Below, in pieces: positions 11,721 to 23,903 of a stretch of DNA of 64,000 bases. Both the position numbers and the translations under genes were made by a program. The DNA lies in NCBI GenBank assembly GCA_018894105.1, contig CM032117.1, positions 32,344,501 to 32,408,500 on the forward strand, read 5' to 3'. The notes under the pieces were generated by a model. It made no database searches, was not told the DNA's origin, and was given only the letters and a program-made list of their open reading frames with translations. The DNA comes from Jacaranda mimosifolia (lineage: Eukaryota; Streptophyta; Magnoliopsida; Lamiales; Bignoniaceae). The first letter of the stretch is position 1. Each line of letters starts with the position of its first letter.

Positions 11721-14700
11721 TATAGCGCCCCGTTCGGGAGGTGCCTGCTTTCGGATAGAGGTGCTACTCAAATCTTTTCCATAAAAGTTTAAATCCAAAA
11801 CACATCTCCAAAATTCAATTTCAATTCATAAGACTAGACAGCAACCCAAAATTTTACAACTCAAGTGACAGAAGCTTTGCACTGATTCGAAAGATCATTT
11901 CAGAGTGCGCAATACGTACAACCAAAAACAACAAAATTCAAACTCCAAGAGACACTACAAGAAGTGCAACATATTCATATTCTAAAGTCTCATAAATAAC
12001 GACATATTTCAACTTAAAATAACACTACACCCAACATTATATACAAGCCAAAATCTTCCAACTGAGTTCAGTATTGTCCAGAGTCTCAAATCCCATAGTC
12101 ACCATTAGATGATATCCAAATGCCTATCATAAATATTTCTTCCGAGCAAGCGTCACTCCTTATTCTTTACTATTCATACCTGTCTAAAAATATTTAAGAA
12201 ATGCATAGGAGGGTGAGTCTTAAGGACTTAGTGAAGGAAATACATAATAGGAGATAGAGGAAAAATATTGAATTTCAACGGCAATAAATAAGGTCATTGA
12301 TAATAAATCAGATAATCAGTTTATGATTGACGGAAATTAGATTTAGATTCATAAAAACTTGAAACATGTAAACATTTAGCTAGCATGTTGGCATCCTTCC
12401 TTATTGCTCCTTGATGAATACATGATAACTTTACAATAGTATTTAACCTGAACTTGAAATTTTCTCCTTATCTCTCCATTTGATCGAGCACACAGCTCGG
12501 CGTGTAACAACTTACTTTTATGGCATGATCAACGGCATGCCCAATCCCGTCACTCACAGTTTGCTACCTCCAGCTACATGTAAGTTAGGATCGTAGATGG
12601 GTACTAGTTGGGAGATCTGTCACCGTCGGTCCGTACCGCCCGATTGTCTTTTCGAACTTAGTCCCAGGCTCAACATCCCATGGCGTCCTTCCAGGTTGAA
12701 CTTCCCAATGGCGTCCCTGTGGGTTGAATGATATAATGCCAACAGATATCAATTCAACTTTTCAAGCAATAACATGAACTTTTCAGAACTTTACTAGATT
12801 TGAAATTTACAAGGCATAACATTTTCCAATAATGGTCGGCAAGGCCTATTTTAATAAACAAGGTACATGAACAATTTAAGAGAACTTTTGGCATAAATAG
12901 GTCTATCAGACCCTTTCAAATATTACTTTCATAGATATTAAGAACTTGGGATTAGCCGGCAAGGCTGGGGTATAAGAGACAGGAATCTGACAATGTAAAG
13001 GAAGTTCTGGGCACCATAACGGATTCAAACATATAATAACATCCAAGAATGCAGGCGAGTCATGAAATTCGACAATCAAGAACTAATAAGTTTCAGAATC
13101 AAGTCAAACAAAAACCCTCACAGGGGTTCATCACGAAACAAACAGGTATGAGAAAGTGCCAGAGTGGCAGACCCTCACAAGAGTTTACAAAACAAACACA
13201 AATAAGTATAAAGAATTCCAACAATCAAGGAATTCAAACAATTTAGTAACATTAATTCTCAGAATAACAAAGTAATCAAAGCCAGGTCCGCAGACCCTCA
13301 CCTTTAAAGTCTTAAAAGGCCGTCATGGTCGCAAGTTTACTGGTCCGCAAGATCTACTTCCTCGTCATCTAACCAAAAGAGTATAATTATAGTCAAAATC
13401 TACATTTGACCTCAATAATCTCTATTATGCTTATCATTAACCCAAATCACTAATTTCTTAGTTAACATGATACTTTTAGGTCTTAAAGGGTACTATTGGC
13501 CCAAAATGGCTAATAAAGTCATTATTACCAACATAATCGTGGTTTTCATATCAAGTCTAATAACCGAACATAAACTAGTCCTCAATTACATAGTCTTTCT
13601 TATAATATCATCCTAAACCACAATAATAGCTTAATTCTTCATAATCAATTCCATCGAATGCCACTTAGGTCTTAAATCTATATATTAGGATTTAATCAGT
13701 TAATAAACTCATTTAGTCCATATTTAAGCATGTAACAAGAGATACCCGGGTTCATTAACTACCCAATACTCCATGCATGGGCAATATACATATTAATCGC
13801 ATTTTAATCTTTCATTCTTGTGTAATACAAAGTTTAACAAGACAACGGTACACCAAGTGTGTATACATATGTATAAGCAAAACCCTTCTCCAATCTTTCA
13901 CCATATTTCGCTCAATAAGACCCCGAATTCACAAACCAGTTACTCGATTGCATTGGTTACGTTGAGGGGAAGAAACTATCTTCTCGCTGCCGCCGCTCGC
14001 CACTGCCGGAAAAGACCAGACTTACCATAAATTTGTTCCTCTCAACATCCTAAATCTAAAGCCACAAGTAGTTTCAAGTTTTGCAGCCAAAAGCTATGCC
14101 AAAACTCGCCTGGAAGTCACAGCTACCAAACCTACCACCATCTCCGACCACCTCTACTTCGCTGTTGCTGCTGTATCTCACCTCCAGGTAAAGGTACCAC
14201 GATGACCACCAAGCTGAGGGCTTCAGTTTGCACTGCCAAGAACTCACCCCCGTCACCGGTACACCACCGTCCGTCAACCTTGTCGAGGCCAAGCTTCAAG
14301 CTTCAAAATTATGTGGTTTTGCTGTTCAAACATCATGCATGTGACATCGTCGGGCTGCGGGTGAGGAGGAGAATAAGGAAAATGGTTTGGTTGAGGAAAA
14401 TTTTGGCTGCCGAAAGAGATCGCCAGAGATGGTAAAGGGGAGTTGCAAGAAGAATAAGAAAGGATATGGGGAGGAAAATGAAACTTCCAATTATATATAG
14501 GCTATTTTTGAAAAATTCTAATTGAGCCTCTAACAAAGTTGATTAATGCAATTGGGTCCTAACAATTATTTAAAATACAAATTTGACCCAGTTGACTTTT
14601 TATTTCCATGCAAACCCCAAAGCTTTAAGAAAAAGTTCAATCAAGTTTTCAAAATTTATGAATTGACCCCAAAACTTTAAATTTTTTTCCAATTAAGTCC

Positions 14701-14795
14701 TTTTTATTTATTTTCCTAGCCCTAAAATTCGATCAACCAATTTCTTGATTTCTAAATTCTTATTTTCAAAAATGTTAAATTTCAGGAATGATACA
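11721..14795 (-). repeat. Family B 3' LTR (left copy)
   Basis: On the minus strand it starts tgtatcattcctgaaattt at 14795 and ends ggggcgctata at 11721, where the sister copy has gctaca. It is 3075 bp. It contains a TATA-like tatataa (14492-14498), the aaaccctcacaggggtt motif at 13112-13128 and the conserved cassette at about 12480-12740. Small open frames at 13777-14435 lie in the U3/R part and have no recognisable domain. Confidence 0.85.
14492..14498 (-). promoter_or_regulatory. TATA-like site of family B 3' LTR
   Basis: The minus strand reads ctatatataattggaagttt. The same bases are present in the sister LTR at 20252-20258, and both precede a pyrimidine-rich stretch on the minus strand. 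Its role as a promoter is inferred from position. Confidence 0.4.
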
Positions 14796-14810
14796 ATCCT
14801 TTCCCCCTTA
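14796..14810 (-). promoter_or_regulatory. Polypurine tract of family B
   Basis: The minus strand reads taagggggaaaggat and abuts the LTR start tgtatc. Just upstream on that strand lies gaatctagggaccagattc, the same end-of-polyprotein pattern seen before the family A tract. This supports a common ancestry of the two families. Confidence 0.75.
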
Positions 14811-17540
14811 AAAGAATCTGGTCCCTAGATTCTCATCTTCGATGCCTCAATCACATGTCAATTTAATACTTAATAATTCCTCCACTTAGATCTAACAGAG
14901 TGCATGCTTTTATATAAAAGATAGAAAAACCATTACAGTAGTGAACAACAAACAACATCACAAGTTCACACTTACGTGATATTCACATAAAGGAATAGTC
15001 AAATTCAACTTAACATGCTAGATTTCATAGCTTATCGTACCTTCCTAAATTGTTAGCTACTGGTTGACAAAAACTGAACATACTAGATATAGTCGTGAAC
15101 AACCCATTTGTTGTTCCTTAAGTTCCATCTAAGACATTTAGTCAAGAATATATGGAATCAAACTCATTTATGAAGTTCAAAACTTATACAGTACTCTCAA
15201 CTAACTGTTTCCCTCTATCCTTGTGATATTTATACTTATCCTTTACTTATTTTATCGACCACTGAATATATTAATTTCACTTCAAACCCAAAGTATTTGT
15301 CAATCTTAGGTTGACCCAAAGCATATTTACCAATGCATACATAATCAATAAGAATTTCTCTTTTCAACTCTTAAATGATATCTATATTTCATTTAAGCAA
15401 TCACCATTTCAATAATCCTGAACATAAGCACAATAGTTTAACCTTTGACTTAAGTTTCCCAAAAGCATGCGTGATCATTCTCATATACCAAGTTCTTTTA
15501 TAAAGCTTATATGTGCCGAGCATCTCCTTAATTGATTTCACCAATACACTTATTGATTTACAAAAATCGGGATATACTATTAATATCAATTGGAAAACCC
15601 CAAGAACTTTTGTACTTTGATATATGTTTGGTCACACTTGATTGTCTATAACTTTTATAGTATTGTTTCCTTAATGTTCGCGAGATCATAGCCTAAACAA
15701 ATATATAATATGACTAGTTTCTCAAATTTTAAGAGATTTAAAGGTCCTAATCAAGATCCTTGTAACCAATCCCAAAACTTTATCTTAATTCATAATGTCT
15801 ATATTGCTAGTAAAAGGCAAATTCATGGCCCACCTTCTCCTTAAGTTTCTCATTCAGTAGTATTCTTTTCTCAACTTCAATTCTAATCACCCCAAATGTG
15901 TGCATTAGGTTATATAGCTTACAGAGAAAAGGTTTCCTAACTTCTCAAACTTGATGGGTTTTGCCGAGCTCTTACTATTGTTCTACTGATTCTTATCGGT
16001 GATGCAAGATGCCTCCTAAGAAAATAAGCAGATACTTATTTCTTTTAGTCATCAAGTTACTTCATACTCCAAATGTCAGTCCTTAGTCCGAACCCTTACG
16101 TTTTACTTATCTGATCCTTTTAGTGATTGAAATGGGTAAAACTCTAGAGATTCCTCATGGCTATCCTTTTTATAGTTTCTGTTGTACTCCCAAGATCACT
16201 AACCTTATTTGCTCATCAATAGAGTTATAAGATCCATCCTTCCACCACACTAAGTCTACACCACAAATCTTTTTGTTTTCTGATCTACTAGCAGGGGAAA
16301 AATAAGACCGAATATCACCTTTGGTTCTTCCCAAGGGATATTTCTAATGTGGGCATCCTTAATTGCACCTTATTGCTCAGTTTAGTTTCTCTTGTTTGAT
16401 TTCTTATAACTCTATTGTTACTAACAACCAATCTTCCAATAACTATATCGTTTGAGTCACACCATACAAATTTATCCAGTATTAATCTATCTATATAACT
16501 TTTTTTAAATCATCAATTACGACTTTGTTCAGGAGAATCTTCATCATATAATTCTAAAATCTCGTAAAGTACATCCAAACGTGAGTTATTTCTCCAAATT
16601 TCACCTTTTTTGAAATTCAAAGAGGCCCATGCTTGACATTCTTAGATTATTGGATCATACACTAGTTGCCCTGAAAACATATCCTCTCGTCATTGATTAT
16701 TTCTTAATTTCTATAGGCCATGGTCTCAATTTCCTATCTTCATATCTCATGTCATCATAATCATACCTTCCGAGCCATAACTATATATACGCGCCAAACA
16801 CTCTTGTTCTTAATGGCATTCTATCTATCATATTTAGCTTTCCATCAAGTCACCCGTTGCCTTTACACACTGTCAGATTTTGATTCTTCATATCAGTCAA
16901 AATGTTACTCAATCCTAATAATCACACATTTCTTAAATGTACTGCTACCTGTAATAATCCTTCTCCACTATTGTCGTAATTACCTTTCCCAGCGTAATTA
17001 TGCCATCTAGTCTCAATCACGTTCAAGCGTCAAACATTATTCACCTTAAGATAATCAGCCACTCGTCAGATTTAACCTTAATGGATATTGCTCGTATATC
17101 GTCAAAATTCCAAACAACATTATACTTCCCAATTTCATATCCCATTCAATTCCTCATTTAATTCCATAATCAAACTTCATATTTTCTTGCCTAAAATTTT
17201 ACATTCCAAAATCATATCTTGACATGACTTATGTATCCCTTAACTCAAGTATACACATCCAAGGCATTTTCAAAATCAAGCTTATTCCCTACAATCCGAG
17301 AGTCATATCCTAGGATCAGATCCTATGATAGCTCAGGTTATCCTCATCCCAAGTGTTTACAACCTGCAGTACTCAAACTCATCTTACTAATATCAACTGA
17401 TCAAATTCATCTTAAATCCTTGAATCACACTGGAACTTCCCAATACATAAGATACCCAAAAAATTCATACTCAAACTAATCTAAACAAAAGGTCAATCAT
17501 TAAACCCAATCATACCCAAATGCCTAGGTCATTGATAAAC
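14811..17540 (-). other. Interior of family B, no recognisable coding sequence
   Basis: This is 2.7 kb of AT-rich sequence that is purine-rich on the minus strand toward the 5' LTR. I searched both strands for zinc knuckles, protease, YVDD or YFDD, integrase and chromodomain patterns and found none. The longest open frames (for example 16720-17010 plus, 96 residues) run against the element and look random. Confidence 0.5.
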
Positions 17541-17556
17541 TAAGCTTTGATACCGC
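17541..17556 (-). promoter_or_regulatory. Primer-binding site of family B (initiator Met tRNA type)
   Basis: Three bases after the 5' LTR end, the minus strand reads gcggtatcaaagctta. This matches the start of the common plant site tggtatcagagc with a few changes. It marks where minus-strand DNA synthesis starts and fixes the element's direction. Confidence 0.6.
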
Positions 17557-17559
17557 CTC

Positions 17560-20555
17560 TGTAGCGCCCCATTCGGGATGTGCCTACTTTTCGGAACGAG
17601 GTGCTACTCAAATCTTCTTCATAAAAGTTTAAATCCAAAATGCACCTCTAAAATTCAATTTCAATTCATAAGACTGCACAACAACCCAAAATTTTACAAC
17701 TGAAGTGACAGCAGCTTAGCATTGACTCAAAAGATCATTTCAGAGTGCGCAATACCTACAACCAAAAATAACAAAATTCAAACTCCAAGAGACACTACAA
17801 GAAGTGCAACATATTCATATTCTAAAGTCTCATAAATAGCAGCATATTTCAACTTAAAACAACACTACACGCCAACATTATATACAAGCTAAATTCTTCC
17901 AACTGAATTCGTCCTGTCCACAGTCTCAAATCCCATAGTCACCATCAGGTAATATCCAAACGCCTATCATAAACATTTCTTCCGAGCAAGCATCAGTTCT
18001 TATTCTTCACTATTCATACTTGTCTAAAAATATTTAAGAAATGCATAGGAGGGTGAGTCTTAAGGACTCAGTGAGGGAAATACATAACAGGAGATAGAGG
18101 AAAAATATTGAATTTCAACGGCAATAAAAAAAAAGTCATTGATAATAAATCAAATAATCAGTTCATGATTGACGAAAATTAGATTTAGACCCATAAAAAC
18201 TTGAAACATATAAACATTTAGCTGGCATGTTGTCATCTTTCCTTATTGCTCCTTGATGAATACAAGATTACAATAGCATTTAACCTGAACTTGAAAATTT
18301 TCTCCCTATCTCTCCATTTGCTCGAGCACATAGCTCGACATATAACAACTTGCTTTATGGCATAGTCAACAGCATGCCTGACCCGTCACTCACAGTTTGC
18401 TACCTCCAGCAACGTGTAAGTTAGGATCATAGGTGGGTACTAGTCAGGAGATCTGTCACTGTCGGCCCGTACCGCCCGGCCATCTTTTCGAACCTAGCCC
18501 TCGGCCCAACGTCCCGTGGTGTCCTTCTGGGTTGAACTTCCCAAGGGCATCCCTGTGGGTTGAATGATATAACACCAACAAATATCAATTCAACTTTTTA
18601 AGCAATAACATCAACATTTCAGAACTTTATTAGATTTGCAATTTACAAGGAATAACATTTTCCAATGACGGCCAGCAAGGCCTATTCCAATAAGAAAGGT
18701 ACATGAACAATTTAAGAGAACTTTTGGCACAAATAGGTCTATCAGACCCTGTAAAATATTACTTTCACAGATATCAAGAACATGGGGTTAGCCGGGGCTG
18801 GGGTATAAAGGACAGGAATCTGACAATGTAAAGGAAGTTCTAAGCACCAAAACGGATTCAAACATATAATACATCCAAGAATGCAGACGAGTCATGAAAT
18901 TCGATAATTGAGAATCAATAAGTTTCAGAATCAAGTCAAACAGAAACCCTCATAGGGGTTCATCACGAAATAAACAAGTATGAGAAAGTGCCAGAGTGGC
19001 AGACCGTTACAGGGGTTTACAAAACAAACACAAATAAGTATAAAGAATTCCAACAATCAAAGAATTCAAACAATTCAGAAACATTAATTCTCAGAATAAC
19101 AAGGTAATTAAAGCCAGGTCCCCAGACCCTCACCTTTAAAGTCTTAAAAGGCCGTCACATTCAAAAGCTTACTGGTCCGCGGGACCCACCCCCTCGTCAC
19201 CTAACCAAAAGAGTATAATCATAGTCAAAATTTATATTTGACCTCAATAATCACTATTATGCTTATCATTAACCCAAAATCACTAATTTCTCGGTTAACA
19301 TGACACTTTTAGGGCTTAAAGGGTACTACTAGCCCAAAATGGTTAATAAGGTCATTATTACCAAAATAATCCTGGTTTTCCTATCAAGTATAATAACAGA
19401 ACATAAACTAGTCCTCAATTACATAGTCTTTCTTATAATATCATCTCAAACCACAATAATAGCTTAATTCTTCATAATCAGTTCCATCAAATGTCACTTA
19501 GGTCTTAAGTCTATATATTAGGATTTAATCAGTTAATAAATTCATTTAGGCCATATTTAAGCATGTAACAAAAGATATCCGGGTTCATTAACTACCCAAT
19601 ACTCCATGCATGGGCAATATACATATTAATCACATTTTAATATTTCATTTTTGCATAATACAAGGTTTAACTAGACAACGGTATAATAAGTGTATATACA
19701 TATATATACACAAAGCCCTTCTCCAATGCTTTACCACAATCCACTCAACGAGATCCCAAATTCACGAACCAATTACACGGTTTGCGTTCATTGCATCAAG
19801 GGGAAGATACTGTCATCTCATTGCCGCTCGCCGCTGCCGGAGAAGACCAGACTTACCATAAATTTATTCCTCTCAACCTCATAAATTCAAAACCACAACT
19901 AGTTTCAAGTTTTGCAGCCAAAAGCCATGCCAAAACTCGCCTGGAAGTCACAGCCACCAAACCCACCACTATCTCCGACCACCTCTATTTCGCTGTCGCC
20001 ACCGCTCTTACCTCCAGGTAAAGGTACCCATACCACGATGACCGCTGAGCTTCAAGCTTCAAAATTCGGTGGTTTTGCTATTCAAACAACGTGCATGTGA
20101 CATCGCCGGGCTTTGAGTGAAGAGGAGAAGAAGAAAAAAGGTTTGGTTGAAGAAAATTCCAGCTGCTGAAAGAGATCGTCAGCGATGGTGAATGGGGGGT
20201 CACAAGAAGAAGAAGAAGAAAGGAAATAGGGAGGAAAATGAAACTTCCAATTATATATAGGCTATTTTTAAAAAATTCTAATTGAGCTCCCAACAAAGTT
20301 GATTAATGTAATTGGGTCCTAACAATTATTTAAAATGCAAATTTAACCCAGTTGAGTTTTTATTTCCATGCAAACCCCAAAGCTTTAAGAAAATGTTCAA
20401 TCAAGTTTTCAAAATTTATGAATTAACCCCAAAACTTTCAAAAATTTTGCAATTAAGTCATTTTTATTTATTTTTCAAGCCCTAAAATTCAATCAACCAA
20501 TTTCTTGATTTCTAAATCTTTTTTTTCAAAAATATCAAATTTCAGGGGCGTTACA
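17560..20555 (-). repeat. Family B 5' LTR (right copy)
   Basis: On the minus strand it starts tgtaacgcccctgaaattt at 20555 and ends ggggcgctaca at 17560. It is 2996 bp. It carries the cassette at about 18310-18580, the aaaccctcataggggtt motif at 18944-18960 and a TATA-like site at 20252-20258. Compared with the left copy it keeps intact tg...ca ends. Confidence 0.85.
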
Positions 20556-20768
20556 TGTTTCATGATCACCACCCAATGCGTGAACAAGTCCCGTAGTCTT
20601 GTGTGATCTAAGGCTTCAACCAAATGCTAGTGAAGTAAGATAAGTACAAGATGAAGATGGCCATATATAATGAATATCATTCAATCAAGATTATATCACA
20701 AGTGAAATAGTTTACAGCATAATCTAATTAGCTGCTGGGCACTATTCCAACATAATCAAGGCAGAAAC

Positions 20769-23700
20769 TGTAACACCCTAAAATATGGTATTTTGGAAAA
20801 ATTAGAATTTAGAAATCAACATATATTGGTCGATCGAATTTTAGGGCTCAATAAATAAATAAAAACGAGTTAATTGAAAAAAATTTGAAAGTTTGGGGGT
20901 TAATTCGCAAATAGAAAGGATTTAATTGAGCCACTCTTGAAAATTTAGAGGTTTGCATGGAATAAATCTTGGTCAAAGGGGCCAATTTTAGGCACTAATA
21001 AGTCTAGGGGTTAGAATTAAAAGAATAAATTTGGATTGGACTTAATCAAAATAAAAACAAAACTTGAGTGGTCAAATTTTAAATAAGAAAGATTGGATTT
21101 TATAAAAGTGACAAATTTTCTTTTCTTCTCCATTTTTCTTCATCTTTTCTCCTCCTCCACCGCGAGCATCACCATCTCCGGCAAGCTTTGACCATCACCC
21201 CAACACCCGAACCACACATATCAATCTCTTCTCCACCTCACCTCCAGCAAAATCACCAGTAAAAAATGAGAAACCATCGAACTGAGCGATGCTTGGTGGG
21301 TGTCCACCATCCAGCGACAGAAACCCACATAGAGCTAGTAGGTTTGAAAGATTTCAGCTCAAAGACAAAGATGATGGTCTTTGATTGAATTTTTAGGCGA
21401 CAACAACGGTGATTTTTGTTCAAAAAGGTAACGACGGCATGAAGCTTCCAGTCTGAAATTGAAGGGAAATTTGGCAACGAATGGAAAAATTGATTGGGGC
21501 ATCTTGTTATTTGAGCTAAAAGGCACCGGGTAGTAGTGTTGTTGGTCATCTCCGGCGGTGGCAGCGCAGCAGTGGCAAAGAGACAATCTCTTCAGCTCGT
21601 CGCAATAATCAAGGTAGCGTGTTCGATTTATGATTTTGAGGCTTCTATAATTGGATCTTGGGTAAAGGAGTTGGTACGGAGATAGTGCTTATATACATAT
21701 ATATATATACACATGTTGTACCGTTATTTCCACCAACTTTATACTATGCCAAGAATAAGAGAATAATGCATGATTGATATATTTATTTTCATGCACGGGT
21801 AATAATATAGTTTAGTGGGCCGGATATGTCACGTTATATGCTAATTGGGATTAATTAAGTTATTCAAGTCTTTAAACCTTAAATTTGTAGTTTTATGGAA
21901 AAATCGACTATGCATGAGACATACATAAATTGTATATATGTAGTGGACCTAGATCTATGTTGTCATATGTTAAGTGATTGGTTAATTAAGTTCAATGACT
22001 AAGAAAATCCTAAATCTAGAAATTTTGGACTTCAGTGGAAATAATCAGGATAACTAAGGTATTTGGACCATTTATTTTGATTTGGGATACCGATATAACG
22101 CTAAATATATAATTGAGGACTAGTTTATGTTCCGTTATTAGACTTGATGTGAAAACCAAGATTATTTTGGCAGTAAATACTTTATTAGCCATTTTAGGCC
22201 GATAGTATCGTTTAAGCTTTAAAAAAACTACCGTATTAATTGAGTAATTAGTGATTCTAGACTGTCAATAATATAATTGTGATTAATAGGGTTGAATGGG
22301 AATTTGACTATGAATATACTCTTTTGAATAGGTGGCGAAGAAGTGGGTCTTGCTGACCAATAGACTATTGATTGTGATTGTCTTTTTCTGAAACTACGAA
22401 GGTAAGGGTCTGCCATTTTGGCCTCAATTATTCTATCTGTTCTTATGGATAAACCCCTATGAGGGTTTTCGTTTCTATATCGTACTTGTTGAAAATCCAT
22501 ATATTATTTGAAATCTCGATTGATATTTATTTCTAATGTGTACACCCCTGTGAGGGTTATTGCTTGTTTCTGTTCTGGTGTCTAGAACTTTTAGTATATT
22601 ATTCGATTCTGTCCCTTGTACCTTACATCCTTGCTGGCTGACCCTTTATTAATTGTTCACTTCTTATAACCGTGTCGATTGTTCAGGAAATCTTGTCGGC
22701 ATATTTAAATTCATTCTATATATCAGTTATTTGGCCTTGATGGCATACTTGATTATTGGTTGTATCGGCCGGAAGCCATTTCCAGTGGAATGCTTGGATT
22801 ATTATTCTAGAACGGCCTTGCTGGCTAGTATATTGGATGTTCAGATTATATCTTATTATATTCATGTTATTGTCTAAAGGTTAAATTCTTATCTGTTGGC
22901 ATTATATTATTTTAACTCATGGGACACCATTAGAGATTTCCACTCGGAGGGACGCCATGGGGGGTTTGGGCTGAGGGGCTAGGCTAGGAAGACGGCCGGA
23001 CAGAACAGACCAATGGATACAGGTTTTATAGCTAGTTCCCACATATGATCTTGACTTACATATAGCTGGAGGTAGCGAACTGTGAGTGACGGGATCCAGC
23101 ATGCGGTCGACCATGCCAAATAAATTAATTATTACATGTCGAGCTGAGTGCTCGAGCAATGAAGCGATTAGGAAATCTTGTTTATACTGTACCGATGCTC
23201 GGTACTAGCAATTTAAAGTTGATTTAGGAGTAATAAGGATGGAATGACCAACTGTCTATTAAAATTGTTATCATGTGTACTTATTACATTGTTGATTCGA
23301 TCTGAAAAGTCGTGCTTGTTACTGAATTTGTTTATTAATTATTGCATCTTGACAGCTTTCCCTTGACTCTCATCATTTTCTTTTCCCTCACTAAGTCCTT
23401 AAGACTCACCCTCCTATGCATTCCTTAAATATTTTGGATAAGTATGAATAGTGAAGAATGAGGACTGATGCTTTCTCGAAAGAACTATTTATAATAGGCA
23501 TTTGGATATCACTTGATAGTGATTATGGGTTTTGAGACTTTGGACAGGACTGAACTCAGTTGGAAGACATTTAGCTTGGATATAATGTTGGCGTGTAGTG
23601 TTATTTTAAGTTAAAATATGTTGTTATTTATGAAACCTTAGAATATGAAAATGTTGCAATTCTTATAGTGTCTCTTGGAGTTTGAATTTTGTTGTTATTT

Positions 23701-23903
23701 TTGGTTGTATGTATTGCGCACTCTGAAATGATCTTTTGAGTCAGTGCTAAGATGCTATCATTTGAATTGTAAAATTTTGGGATGCTGTGCAGTCTTATGA
23801 ATTGAAATTGAATTTTGGAGGTGTGTTTTGGATTTAAGTTATTATGGAAAAGATTTAGGTAGCACCTCGGCCCGAACAGGCACCTCCTGGATGGGGTGCT
23901 ACA
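20769..23903 (+). mobile_element. Solo LTR of family B, plus strand
   Basis: It starts tgtaacaccctaaaatat and ends ggatggggtgctaca, 3135 bp, and aligns along its length with the family B LTRs on the other strand. Flanks gaaac (20764-20768) and aaaat (23904-23908) match at three of five bases. The two differences are transitions, so this is a decayed target duplication. Family A LTR sequence continues on both sides. It has two aacccctgtgagggtt-type motifs (22451-22468, 22542-22558), the cassette at about 22915-23160 and a TATA box at 21101-21107. Short open frames at 21253-21586 and 22917-23159 are not gene-like. Confidence 0.85.
21101..21107 (+). promoter_or_regulatory. TATA box of the family B solo LTR
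   Basis: tataaaa in the context ggattttataaaagtgacaa. A pyrimidine-rich run (ttttcttctccatttttctt) follows about 20 bases later, a usual setting for an LTR transcription start. Confidence 0.5.

Larger units (their letters stand above)
11721..20555 (-). mobile_element. Complete Ty3/gypsy-type element without coding genes, family B
   Basis: Two long direct repeats (11721-14795 and 17560-20555) enclose a 2.76-kb interior. In minus-strand order the parts are 5' LTR (right), primer-binding site, interior, polypurine tract and 3' LTR (left). The flanks are tgctt (11716-11720) and tgttt (20556-20560), a 5-bp target duplication with one change. Outside both flanks the copia LTR continues seamlessly. 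No gag or pol motif was recognised, so it depended on enzymes from other elements (LARD-like organisation). The LTRs differ by roughly ten percent in the part compared by eye, so the insertion is old. Confidence 0.8.
9663..20752 (-). mobile_element. Solo LTR of a long-LTR copia element, split by a family B gypsy insertion
   Basis: On the minus strand the LTR starts tgttggaatagtgcccagc (20752 downward) and ends atccttca (9663). It is flanked by taatc at 9658-9662 and again at 20753-20757, an exact 5-bp target duplication. The remaining LTR is about 2.25 kb once the nested element (11721-20555) is removed. It aligns with the plus-strand LTR at 43593-45718, including tgcatcgttagtgcaag-type and gatcgattcc blocks, a TATAAATA box and the ttca end. 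No primer-binding site follows and no polypurine tract precedes it. It is therefore a solo LTR left by LTR-LTR recombination. The family looks SIRE/Maximus-like by LTR length, which is an inference. Confidence 0.85.

Noticed and set aside
16015..16040. Possible gypsy gag start (ATG CCT CCT AAG AAA, plus strand) inside family B
   Set aside because: It is on the strand opposite to the element and runs into stops within a short distance.
21253..21586. Overlapping 98- and 75-residue minus frames
   Set aside because: They sit in the transcribed part of a family B solo LTR and differ in the related LTRs. There is no conserved protein.
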